From Microcaldota archaeon (GTDB lineage: Archaea > Micrarchaeota > Micrarchaeia > Micrarchaeales > Micrarchaeaceae): a DNA stretch of 64,000 nt. The stretch is from positions 62,001 to 126,000 of the forward strand of contig JAKATK010000001.1 of the NCBI GenBank assembly GCA_021827995.1. Direction: 5' to 3'. The number at the start of each line of letters is the position of its first letter. Position 1 is the stretch's first letter. Below, in pieces: positions 53,289 to 62,629 of this stretch. A program made the position numbers and the translations under genes. The notes beneath the pieces were generated by a model. It was not told where the DNA came from. It worked only from the letters and a program-made list of their open reading frames with translations, and searched no databases.

Positions 53289-54329
53289 ATGTCGGTCACG
53301 GTCAGGGCCCCGGCGGTGGTTAAGCTGCTGGGCGAGCACGCGGTGCTGTATGGCAGCCCTTCGCTAGCCGCGACCCTAAGCATGCATGCATCGGCGTCAG
53401 CCGACAGGGTAGGCGGCGCCAAGCTCGCCATCGTTCTGCGCAGCTTCGGCGGCTTCAGGCAGGATTTCGATCGCGCTTCTCTCGAGGGCCTTGCCGATTC
53501 CTACTCGCGCAGGAAGGGCATCGGGGACTACCTCGAGCGCTCAAGGAGCGTCGACCCGAGGGTGCTGCCCTATGCCACCATCGCCGCAAGGCTAGCTGCC
53601 GAGCGCGGCATCGATACAAGCGGCCTTAGCGTTTCCATAAGCTCGGCCATACCGGTGCAGAAGGGCTACGCCAGCAGCGCTGCCTGCTCCGTGGCGTTCG
53701 CCATGGCCCTTCTGCGCGAGGCTGGACTGTCCCTGCCTGACAAGGAGGCCATAGACATAGCCAGAGACGGCGAGAGGGTCGTGCATATGAGCGAGAACGC
53801 CGGCGGCATAGACGTCAGCACCTCGTACTATGGCGGTTACGTGAGCTACTCAGCCGGTAATGGAGCATCAAGAGAAGCCATAAAGAAGAGCATAGACATG
53901 CTCCTTGTCGACACAGGGCCGAAGGCGAGCACAGCTGAGATGGTCGGCCGCGTCGCCGCGCTCCTCGACTCGCGGCGCGATTACGCCGAGCGCCTGCTCG
54001 GCACTATCGGGGATTGCGCCGCGTCCGGCATATCTGCCCTAAAGGCCGGTGACATGGAATCTCTCGGCTCCTGCATGTTCCGGACCCATGAAGCCCTCGC
54101 AGGCCTCGGCGTGTCGAGCGAAGGACTCGACAGATTCGTCGGCCTTGCCAGGCGCGGCGGGCTCTACGGCGCCAAGCTCAGCGGCGGAGGCGGCGGGGGC
54201 CTCGCTATAGCCATCGGCCCTGGCAGGGACAGCATGCTGGCCGTGGCGCGTGCGGCCGGCATGGAAGCCGCAATAAGCAGCGTATCAGGTACGGGTGCCA
54301 AAGATTTTTATGCTGGGAAAACAGAGTAG
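53289..54329 (+). CDS. mvk: Mevalonate kinase
   Basis: A 346-residue GHMP kinase, first phosphorylation of mevalonate. Motif 1 is VRAPAVVKLLGEHAVLYG, the ATP-binding motif is PVQKGYASSAACS and motif 3 is KLSGGGGGGLAIA near the end. Length fits. It forms an operon with the decarboxylase-like gene 18 bases downstream, both serving isoprenoid lipid synthesis. Confidence 0.9.
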   Translation: MSVTVRAPAVVKLLGEHAVLYGSPSLAATLSMHASASADRVGGAKLAIVLRSFGGFRQDFDRASLEGLADSYSRRKGIGDYLERSRSVDPRVLPYATIAARLAAERGIDTSGLSVSISSAIPVQKGYASSAACSVAFAMALLREAGLSLPDKEAIDIARDGERVVHMSENAGGIDVSTSYYGGYVSYSAGNGASREAIKKSIDMLLVDTGPKASTAEMVGRVAALLDSRRDYAERLLGTIGDCAASGISALKAGDMESLGSCMFRTHEALAGLGVSSEGLDRFVGLARRGGLYGAKLSGGGGGGLAIAIGPGRDSMLAVARAAGMEAAISSVSGTGAKDFYAGKTE

Positions 54330-54347
54330 CGCTCGCAGTGTGGTCGC

Positions 54348-55403
54348 ATGCAACTCGCAGGCACGTTCAGGTGCTCGCCGAACATAGCCCTAATAAAGTA
54401 CTGGGGCAGGCGCGACGATGCGCTGAACCTACCGAACAATTCTTCGGTTAGCATGACCCTTGATAGCGGTCTCAGCACGCGCACAAGCGTGCTCTTCTCT
54501 GATTCTTTGGGTTCAGATGTCGTGTACGTCGACGGCAACAGGTACACGCAGGAATCCGCGCAGAACGAGAAGCTCGGCAACATCTTCGAGACCATAAGGT
54601 ACATGAGGGGCCTGGCCGCTGTCAGGTCCGGCGCGATCGTGGTGTCAGAGAACTCCTTCCCTTCCGGTGCGGGCCTTGCCTCAAGCGCGTCAGGCGGCGC
54701 TGCGCTGGTGTGCGCCGTGGATGCTGCACTGGGACTCGGCCTGTCGAAGACCGAGCTCTCGCTCATAGCGAGGAGGATAAGCGGCAGCGCCTGCCGTAGC
54801 CTCTTTGGCGGCATAGCGCTCTGGAAGCGCGGCAGCAAGGCCGACGGCTCCGACTCTTTTGCCGAGCAGCTCTTTGACGAGAAGTACTGGTCCGAACTTG
54901 TTGACGTAATAGCCATGTCTAGCGAGGCGAGCAAGAAGGTGTCGTCCAGCGAGGGGCACAGCCGCACCGTCAGGACCAGCGGCCTTTACAAGCTGCGGCC
55001 CGCACTTGCCGAGGCGAGCGTTGGCAAGGTGATTGGCGCGATAAGGAATCGGGACTTCAACGCGCTTGCCGAGCTGATAATGCGGGACAGCAACAACATG
55101 CACGCCACGATGTTAGATTCCTGGCCACCGATAATATACATGAGCGATGTCTCTACTGCGATCATCTCCTCTGTGCACGCGATGAACAAGGACCATGGCG
55201 AAAACATAGCTGCGTACACTTTCGATGCTGGGCCCAACGCCCACGTCATAACCCTGTCGAAGCACGAAGCCGAGGTGAGAGACATGCTTCTCGGTACGAA
55301 GGGCGTGATTAGGGTGGTCTCGTCCAAGGCTGGCACGGGCCCTGAGCGGCTGGGTGAATCCTTGATAAGCGAGGAGATACTGAGGCACGAGGCCGGTAAT
55401 TAA
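54348..55403 (+). CDS. mvaD: Diphosphomevalonate decarboxylase-like protein
   Basis: A 351-residue GHMP protein of the mevalonate decarboxylase family. NIALIKYWGRRD at the N-terminus, PSGAGLASSASGGAAL for ATP binding, and SGSACRSLFGG are classical. The catalytic Asp motif YTFDAGPNAHV is kept. It could act on mevalonate 5-diphosphate (classical) or mevalonate 5-phosphate (archaeal alternatives); sequence alone does not decide. It ends convergent with arcC, overlapping by 4 bases. Confidence 0.85.
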   Translation: MQLAGTFRCSPNIALIKYWGRRDDALNLPNNSSVSMTLDSGLSTRTSVLFSDSLGSDVVYVDGNRYTQESAQNEKLGNIFETIRYMRGLAAVRSGAIVVSENSFPSGAGLASSASGGAALVCAVDAALGLGLSKTELSLIARRISGSACRSLFGGIALWKRGSKADGSDSFAEQLFDEKYWSELVDVIAMSSEASKKVSSSEGHSRTVRTSGLYKLRPALAEASVGKVIGAIRNRDFNALAELIMRDSNNMHATMLDSWPPIIYMSDVSTAIISSVHAMNKDHGENIAAYTFDAGPNAHVITLSKHEAEVRDMLLGTKGVIRVVSSKAGTGPERLGESLISEEILRHEAGN

Positions 55404-56326
55404 GCCGATATCATGGTGCCGGATGTGCGGTCCATTATCCTGTTGAGCATGAAGAGGTTGCCTATGTACGCGGCCCTGCCGCCGTTACGTATGAAACGTA
55501 TGCAGGCTTCAACCTTGGGCTTTATCGAGCCTTTCTCCAGGCTGTCTACCATCCTCTCGAGGTCCGCTACTCTGGCCTCCTTTATCCCGCTCCTCTTGTC
55601 GCTGTAATCCGCGTAGAGGTGGCTGGCATCTGTCAATATGACCATGGTATCGGCGCCTATTCCGTTGGCCAGCAGTTGGGTCGTCAGGTCCTTGTCAATC
55701 ACGGCGTCTGCCCCCACCATTCGGCCATCCACATTCGCGACCGGGATGCCGCCGCCACCGGCGCATATCACGACGCAGCCATCGTCCAGAAGCTTCTTCA
55801 CCAGGCTTAGTTCCAGTATCTCTATGGGCCTCGGTGAAGCTACCGCGCGCCTGAATGCTCCGCCGGTCTTCACGTAGTCGAAGCGACCGGACCTAAGCGC
55901 TCTTGCCAGTTGACCCCTATCGTAGAACGGCCCTATCGGTTTCGATGGCTTCATGAACGCTGGGTCATCCACGTCGACCACTACATGTGTCAGCACCGTC
56001 GCAATCTTGATGTCTATCCTGCGTGCGCGTGCCTCGCTCATTATCGCAGATTCGAGCATGCTGCCTATGAACGCCTGGGTCTCTGCCGTTAGTATGTGCA
56101 GCGGCAGCTGTGCCACGCTTTCACGCGCCCTCTCGTTGCGCAGGAGCTCCTCGCCGACCTGCGGTCCGTTGCCGTGCGTTATGGCAATCCCGCAGTCGTA
56201 TTTGTCTATGTACCTGACTATGCTCTTCGCTGCCAGGCGCGTGTTCCTGTTCTGCGTAGCGAAGGTCGGCCTCTGGCCACGCCTGAGTAGCGCGTTGCCA
56301 CCAAGCGCAATAACCGTCAAGTGCAT
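55400..56326 (-). CDS. arcC: Carbamate kinase
   Basis: A 308-residue amino-acid-kinase-fold enzyme interconverting carbamoyl phosphate + ADP and carbamate + ATP. ALGGNALLRRGQ at the start, THGNGPQVGE, CAGGGGIPV in the centre and GADAVIDKDLTTQLLA are the family hallmarks. Length is normal. No arginine deiminase pathway genes are next to it. Confidence 0.92.
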   Translation of the reverse strand: MHLTVIALGGNALLRRGQRPTFATQNRNTRLAAKSIVRYIDKYDCGIAITHGNGPQVGEELLRNERARESVAQLPLHILTAETQAFIGSMLESAIMSEARARRIDIKIATVLTHVVVDVDDPAFMKPSKPIGPFYDRGQLARALRSGRFDYVKTGGAFRRAVASPRPIEILELSLVKKLLDDGCVVICAGGGGIPVANVDGRMVGADAVIDKDLTTQLLANGIGADTMVILTDASHLYADYSDKRSGIKEARVADLERMVDSLEKGSIKPKVEACIRFIRNGGRAAYIGNLFMLNRIMDRTSGTMISA

Positions 56327-56361
56327 TCACTCAGCACCTGATATTGGCGCGGCAACAATTT

Positions 56362-56770
56362 TATAGACGTGGGCGGGAAAATCCACCCCATTCGCGATGG
56401 GATGAGAGCGAACCTCAGGATAACAACACGCATAAATTTCAATGATACGGGGAACGTGTTCACCTCGAAAAAGACACACAGATATAAGGATCTTCTCGGT
56501 CGCAGGAGTCGGCACTCGGCCGTCAGATGCGCCCATCCAAACGACCCTACGATTCCATTCTCAAGCGATCGCGGATACGCTTCAAGCAAGAATGCCTCGA
56601 TAAATATCCGCTGTGGCAGGGCTTCCTGGAAGTAGCGCCCACGGAGACGCCGTAAGATCTCGACTACGGTTGGCAGCCGTCATCGAATCGGGGACTATGC
56701 TTGGTGGCTCAAGACGGCCGATCGAAAGGCGCGTTTGGAAGCCCGCGACCTATGTCATTGGAGGATGCCA
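56362..56770 (+). mobile_element. IS605/TnpB-like element remnant, shorter
   Basis: About 410 bases homologous to the remnant at 52660. Left end GTGGGCGGGAAAATCCAC, start region MRANLRITTRINF, the shared stretch GTCGGCACTCGGCCGTCAG, and a right end GGAAGCCCGCGACC...TTGGAGGATG. The middle zinc-ribbon part is deleted. Sits between arcC and the 23S promoter. Confidence 0.6.
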
Positions 56771-56835
56771 TGTTTTTAAATTTCCAATGCGTGGACGGCC
56801 GCGTGTAGAGCGCTGGGCGCAAACTCCACGGAACC

Positions 56836-56844
56836 TATTTAAAT
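56836..56844 (+). promoter_or_regulatory. TATA box upstream of 23S rRNA
   Basis: CCTATTTAAATG about 165 bases before the 23S 5' end. It is the best promoter candidate for the 23S gene, which has no 16S gene ahead of it. The rest of 56771-56999 holds only leader sequence. Confidence 0.45.
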
Positions 56845-56999
56845 GTTTTCAGACATAATACGCGTTTGTTAGGTGCTTTTATGGCGGACGGAATTCGCTA
56901 GAGACAGCATTTAGAGAGCACCCGCTTGATGAAAAATGCACGCCTAGAGTGCATAATCCACCGCCATAGTGAGATCGTGCGTTTGCGCGATTGATTTGA

Positions 57000-57017
57000 G
57001 GAGAAGAGACTTGCAAA
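57000..57017 (+). other. 5' arm of 23S processing stem
   Basis: GGAGAAGAGACTTGCAAA, perfectly complementary to 59854-59871. The stem joins the two ends of the pre-23S transcript for processing. Confidence 0.8.
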
Positions 57018-59865
57018 CTGATCAAACCACCTAGGGGATGGCTTGGCTATAGCCGCGATGAAGGTCGTGGCAAGCTGCGATAAGCCCGGGGTAGCCGCAA
57101 GTCGGGCTTTGAACCCGGGATGACCGAATTGTGCTAGCAATGGCACGCGAACGCGGGGAATTGAAATATCTTAGTACCCGCAGGAGAAGAAAGAGCATAT
57201 CGATGCGGCGAGTAATGCGAATGAAAGCCGCACAGGGCGCACCGAATCCTGCCTTGCAAAAGGCGTGGAGATGTGGCGTGGCGTTTGACCCAGGACACGA
57301 GCCGAAGGCGTTGGAAAGCGCCGTCATAGAGAGTGACAGCCTCGTAGGCGAAGTGCGATGGGCATTGCCACATGCGAGTAACACCGCCCGAGTACGCGGT
57401 GCGAAGATGGGGGCATCAAACCCTAACCCTAAATATAGGCTATAGACCGATAGCGAACAAGTACCGCGAGGGAAAGCTGAAAAGAACCCACACGCGTGGG
57501 GCTGAAAAGATCTGAAACTAGGTGGTGAAATGAAGGCAGAGCGCGGAAGGAATGAAGCGCGCAGAAGCCAGGACTCGAGAGGGTCCGGCGATGCGCGATG
57601 ATCAGTGTTCTGCCATTCTTCTTGAAGCAAGAGCCAGGGAGTGTATGGGCGTGGCGAGCCGAAAGGCGAAGCGAAAGCGATAGCGCGCAGGCAACGAGGC
57701 GCGAGGTACGAAAGTGCCTTAGTCACCACCATACGACCCGAAGCCGCTGTGATCTACGCGTGCCCAGGACGAAGCTAGGCTAACGCCTGGTGGAGGTCCG
57801 CCACCTGTCATGGCATGTCCTGTTGGGTGAGGTACGGGTAGCGGCGATATACCACTCGAACGCGGCAATAGCGGGTCCCCTCTGAAGTATCTTTAGGATA
57901 GCTCCAGGTGAGCTTGCACGCGCGGTAGAGCTACCGAATAGGGTGAAAGGAGTCGAAAGGCTCCACACTCTTATCGAACTCCGAATGCGCGTGCTGCGTA
58001 GACCCTGGGAGTCGGCGAGGCTGGGTAAGCTAGCCCCGCGAGACTACAAAGACAGTGACCATGGTTAAGGCCCCCAAATCCTAGTTGAGTGTAACGAAGG
58101 TGGGGAGCGCCTTAGACAGCTGGGAGGTAGGCTCAGAAGCAGCCATCCTTCAAAAAACGCGTAATAGCGTACCAGTTGAGGCGTCCCTTGCCGAAAATAT
58201 ACGGGGCTAAACTAGGTGCCGAGACCATGGAGGTCGCAAGACCTGGTAAGAGGGCGTGCGGCGCGGCTGGAAGTGTGTCCGAAAGGACGCATGGACCGCG
58301 TCGCAGGGAAAATCCTGGTGTTAGTAACAGCATATATGGGTGAGAATCCCATACACCTTAAGCACACGGGTTTCTTCGCAACGCTCGTCAGCGGAGATTT
58401 AGGCGGTCCTAAGCCGCAGGCCAATCACCTTGCGGCAAAAGGGAAGCTGGTCAATATTCCAGCCCCTGACATGTAGGCGCGGCGACGCAAGGCGGATTTC
58501 TGACGCATGGGGATAGCCCCGAAAGACGGTGCAAAGGGCTGCGGAGTCTCGTTATGAGGGGAGGCAGCTAAATGAACCAATGGGGTGAATTCCTGTGCCA
58601 GTGAAAAGGGAATCCGCAACGATCATGTCAGTCCGTACCTAGAACTAGTACAAGTGTTGCTGGCTGAAAAGGCCGAGGTGTGACGGGATAACCGTGGTTA
58701 GGGAAATCGGCAAATTAGTGGCGTAAGTTTTCGACAAGCCATGTCTGCGCCTGGTAAGCGCAGATGTCACTAGCAAGGGGACAACGACTGTTTATCAAAA
58801 ACACAACTCACCGCAAAGCCGGAAGGCTTAGTACAGTGGGTGACGCCTGCTCACCGCCAGTACGTGAACGCCCTTTTCAAGGGGAATAAGCGCTGGCAAA
58901 GAGCGGGAGTAACTCTGACTCTCTTGAGGTAGCGTAATACCTCGTCACTTAATAGGTGACTTGCATGAAGGGCGTAACGATTGTCCCACTGTCCCAACCA
59001 CGGACCTGGTGAACTCACTGCGCGGTGAATATGCCGCGATCTCTCAGTGGGAAATGAAGTCTCCATGAAGCTTGACTATAGCCTGTAGTTGTTGCACGAT
59101 GGGCCATGCATAGCGTAAGCGGGAGCGTCGAAGCGGGGGCTGCGGCCCCCGTGGAGCGACAATGTAACACCGCTCTTGGTCTGTCGTGCGGCTAACGCGA
59201 AAGCGGACAGCTGCAGGTGGATAGTTAGACTGGACGGTTGCTTTCGATAAGGAAACGAAAGTGGCCAATGCTCTGCTTAGGCGGGTTGGGAACCCGCCGT
59301 TAAGCGAAAAGGCAAATGCAGGGCTGACTGTATGCCGAAAAGCGTGGCATGCAGACCGGAAACGGGGGCTTAAGGAACGTCGGTAGCTCTTTTGATGGGG
59401 CTCCGAGCTGTCAAACAAGTTACTCTGGAGGTAACCGATTCGTCGCGGGTGAGCGCCCACAGCGACCCCGCGGATTGATACATCGATATGGGCTTTGGTT
59501 ATCCTGGTGGTGCACAAGCTGCCAAGGGTTGGACTGCTCGTCCATTAAAAACCAACACGAGCTGAGTTCAGTACGTCGCGAGACAGTACGGTAATATCTA
59601 CTGGGAGTGTCAGTGCCGGAGGATAAGACCCCCTTAATACGAGAGGAACGGGGGATCGGCGCCTCTAGTGGACCGGTTGTGAACGCATTGCCGGGTAGCC
59701 ACGCGCCAAACGGATAAGTCCTGAAAGCATCTAAGGACGAAGCTGTACCCGAAACGAGGCACTAGGGCGGTCGCAATAGACGACTTTGATAGGACGGGTG
59801 CGTAAACAGGAAGCTCACGCGACCTGCGAACATACCGTTACTAAAGCCTAACTTTTGCAAGTCTC
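57005..59865 (+). rRNA. rrl: 23S ribosomal RNA
   Basis: About 2.86 kb; ends approximate. Conserved blocks are seen from end to end: GGATGGCTTGGC and GGCAAGCTGCGATAAGCC near the 5' end, the helix 69-71 region GGTAGCGTAATACC at 58928-58941, peptidyl-transferase sequences GGGTTGGACTGCTCGTC near 59525, and the sarcin-ricin loop AGTACGAGAGGA-like TAATACGAGAGGAACGGG at 59635. An 18-bp perfect stem (57000-57017 with 59854-59871) closes it as the processing helix. No intron is apparent. ORFs read across it are artefacts. Confidence 0.96.
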
Positions 59866-59871
59866 TTCTCC
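59854..59871 (+). other. 3' arm of 23S processing stem
   Basis: TTTGCAAGTCTCTTCTCC, partner of 57000-57017. A further partial copy of the 5' arm, GGAGAAGAG, follows at 59915-59923 and could pair with the end of this arm. Confidence 0.8.
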
Positions 59872-60041
59872 ACTTTTTGTTTGGAAACGAGGACCAGCGC
59901 GAGCTCTGGATTCTGGAGAAGAGTCTAAGATTTTCGTGCAGATTTTGCCATTCGACAACAACCGTAACGAAACAGCGTAGAACACGAAACCATTGCCTGA
60001 AGCCGTAATTATCTAGCTGCTACAGCTCTGGCGAAAAAGGC

Positions 60042-60049
60042 TAAATAAG
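60042..60049 (+). promoter_or_regulatory. TATA box of the cas operon
   Basis: GGCTAAATAAGT about 27 bases before the cas3 GTG at 60072, predicting a leaderless cas mRNA. The region 59872-60041 between 23S and this box shows no repeats or spacers. Confidence 0.5.
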
Positions 60050-60071
60050 TTATGACGCTTAACTGCTTGCT

Positions 60072-62618
60072 GTGAAAACATTCGGCACCTTCGAAAACTT
60101 TTTCAATACGGCTACAGGAAAGAATCCATTCCCGTATCAAGTGCGTCTGGCAGAATCGCCGCCCGACTTGCCACTGGTCATAGACGCGCCAACCGGCTCT
60201 GGAAAGACCGCTGCAGTTATTCTTGCCTGGCTTTGGAGGCGCAAATTCGCGGATAAAAAGATACGGGATTCTACGCCAAGGAGGCTCGTCTACTGCCTTC
60301 CCATGCGCGTTCTTGTTGAACAAACTATAACCAATGCGAATGGTTGGCTCAAAAACTGCGAACTGCTTGCCGAAAAGCCAGGTGACAAAGATAAAATCGC
60401 TGTTACTGTTTTAATGGGTGGGGAAGAGGCTGACGAATGGGATAGATACACGAGCAATGACGGTATAGTGGTGGGCACACAGGATATGTTGTTATCGCGA
60501 GCGCTAAACCGCGGTTATGGCATGTCCAGATATCGCTGGCCCATGCATTACGCCCTACTGAATAACGATTGCTTGTGGGTAATGGATGAAGTGCAACTGA
60601 TGGGCGTGGGCGTTGAGACTTCGGCCCAATTGCAGGCTTTCAGGGAGAAATTGGGTTGTATCGGGGCTACCAGAAGCATTTGGATGAGCGCTACACTCGA
60701 CACTAGTCGCCTAAACACGGTCGATTACAAAGAAAAACTTGAAGGGCTTGAAGGGAGCAAGGCCCTACGCTTGGATGCGACCGACGAGGCTCGCCCAGAA
60801 CTGAAGAAGCGTCTAGACGCAAAAAAACGGATAAACAAATTAAAATTTGACGAGGACTTAGACGAAGATGGTTACTGCGCAGAAGTTGCCAAAAAGCTCG
60901 TTAGCGTGCATAAAGCAGGAACCCTTAGTTTGACGATAGTAAACACCGTCGAGCGAGCACGGAAAATATATCTGGAGTTAGAGAATGCGATAAGCGTTTC
61001 AAACAGGAATATACCGCATACGCTTATACATTCGCAATTCCGCCCCGGAGACCGAGAGAAAAACATAGAGCTTCTAACTGCCAAAGGTGACAGGATCATA
61101 GTAGCAACACAGGTCGTAGAAGCCGGTGTTGACGCTTCGGCTGCCACGTTAATAACCGAGATAGCGCCATGGCCCTCTCTTGTCCAGCGCTTTGGCAGGT
61201 GTAATAGGTACGGCGAATATGGCGATAACAAAGCAGAGATTTTATGGGTTGATATCCCAAAACCCCAAAAAAATGGCCGTGGCGGCGATAAGAGGAATAT
61301 ATATGCGCCCTATGACCGGGATGAAATCGATGTAGCAAAAAACCTGCTTCAAGGCCTGGAAGATGCCGGTATAAAGAATCTGAAGAAGATTGCTTACGCA
61401 CCGCAAAACATGAGTTATCCGGTTATACGTAAGAAAGACGTAATTGAGCTTTTCGATACAACATCAGACCTTATCGGTAACGATTTGGACGCATCGCGTT
61501 ACATACGCGATACGGACGATGTGGACTTACAAGTATACTGGAGAAGTATGCCTGGAGGGAAACCCACAAAAGCAAAAGATGATTATGAACCTACACGGGA
61601 TGAACTTTGCAGCGTACCTGTTTGGGATATCAAACGCATATTAAGTAAGCGCGCTAAATCTATAACCTTTTGGCGCTGGAATCCCTTGAAAAAAGAATTC
61701 GATAAACTCTACAAAAAAGACGATGCAAAAACTATACTGCCTGGCCAAATTCTATTAATGGCATGTGAGACTGGATGTTACAATCAAAAGACGGGCTGGG
61801 ATCCGGAGAGTGGGGACGAGGTAATCGAGCTGGCTTCGGGAGAGAAAAAACGATGCCAAACTTGCGGTTTGGTGCTCGGATTGAGCGCCCTCAACGAAGA
61901 GGACAGTTATGAAAGTGACGCATTGACTAGTTATGTCGGCGCTAATGTGACCTTGGAAAAACACCTGAAGGACACAGAAGCAAAGGCGTCAGTAGTAGCC
62001 AAAGAGGTCGGTCTGGAAGACGATATGATACGCGTGCTTGAGACTGCTGCGAGATGGCACGACGTAGGAAAGGCGCACAAGGCATTCCAAGACATGCTGA
62101 AGGGAATCAATCCTGAACTCGGAGAAGGCGCTAACACGAAGCAGTTATGGGCTAAATCTAAAACCGAGATTTGTGTTGAATGTAAACAACGTAAGATGAA
62201 ACAAGTAAAGTATGGAGATAGAACGCACTTCAGGCACGAACTTGCTTCAGCACTTGCTTACCTACAAAACGCAAAGGATGAGCAAGAAAACTATAACCTC
62301 ATTGCCTATCTTATTGCAGCACATCATGGGAAGGTACGCATGTCACTGCGCTCATTGCCCGAAGAGAAAAAGCCACCCAATGGCGGGTTATACGCAAGGG
62401 GTGTTTGGGATGGAGACCAGCTGCCGCCAGTCGACTCGTTGCTTCCAAGGGGAACCACACTTAGCTTGTCACCCATAAATTTAGGAGCCGGCAGTTGGCT
62501 GGAACGTACACTAAGCTTGCGTGACAACCCTACGATCGGTCCTTTCAGGCTGGCCTATTATGAAATGCTTCTCAGAATCGCAGATTGGATGGCGTCGGTA
62601 GAAGAAAGCAGGCAATAG
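60072..62618 (+). CDS. cas3: CRISPR-associated helicase-nuclease Cas3, type I-G (I-U) with C-terminal HD domain
   Basis: 848 residues, GTG start. The SF2 helicase is N-terminal: Walker A APTGSGKT (39-46), motif II DEVQ (172-175), motif III SATL (206-209), motif V VATQVVEAGVDAS (344-356), motif VI QRFGRCNR (372-379). The HD nuclease is C-terminal: HD at 663-664 in RWHDVGKAHK, His722 and HH at 751-752. This helicase-then-HD order is characteristic of type I-U/I-G Cas3. CxxC pairs at 595/598 and 701/704 may bind zinc. The gene is AT-richer than the housekeeping genes around it. It unwinds and degrades target DNA recruited by Cascade. Confidence 0.9.
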   Translation: MKTFGTFENFFNTATGKNPFPYQVRLAESPPDLPLVIDAPTGSGKTAAVILAWLWRRKFADKKIRDSTPRRLVYCLPMRVLVEQTITNANGWLKNCELLAEKPGDKDKIAVTVLMGGEEADEWDRYTSNDGIVVGTQDMLLSRALNRGYGMSRYRWPMHYALLNNDCLWVMDEVQLMGVGVETSAQLQAFREKLGCIGATRSIWMSATLDTSRLNTVDYKEKLEGLEGSKALRLDATDEARPELKKRLDAKKRINKLKFDEDLDEDGYCAEVAKKLVSVHKAGTLSLTIVNTVERARKIYLELENAISVSNRNIPHTLIHSQFRPGDREKNIELLTAKGDRIIVATQVVEAGVDASAATLITEIAPWPSLVQRFGRCNRYGEYGDNKAEILWVDIPKPQKNGRGGDKRNIYAPYDRDEIDVAKNLLQGLEDAGIKNLKKIAYAPQNMSYPVIRKKDVIELFDTTSDLIGNDLDASRYIRDTDDVDLQVYWRSMPGGKPTKAKDDYEPTRDELCSVPVWDIKRILSKRAKSITFWRWNPLKKEFDKLYKKDDAKTILPGQILLMACETGCYNQKTGWDPESGDEVIELASGEKKRCQTCGLVLGLSALNEEDSYESDALTSYVGANVTLEKHLKDTEAKASVVAKEVGLEDDMIRVLETAARWHDVGKAHKAFQDMLKGINPELGEGANTKQLWAKSKTEICVECKQRKMKQVKYGDRTHFRHELASALAYLQNAKDEQENYNLIAYLIAAHHGKVRMSLRSLPEEKKPPNGGLYARGVWDGDQLPPVDSLLPRGTTLSLSPINLGAGSWLERTLSLRDNPTIGPFRLAYYEMLLRIADWMASVEESRQ

Positions 62619-62629
62619 GTGTTAAATAT

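Noticed and set aside
57005-59865. Several open frames on both strands inside the 23S gene
   Set aside because: They run through conserved rRNA sequence and have no protein-family likeness.
59872-60071. Possible CRISPR leader or array beside cas3
   Set aside because: No repeated unit of any length was found between 23S and cas3; an array, if present, is outside the window.
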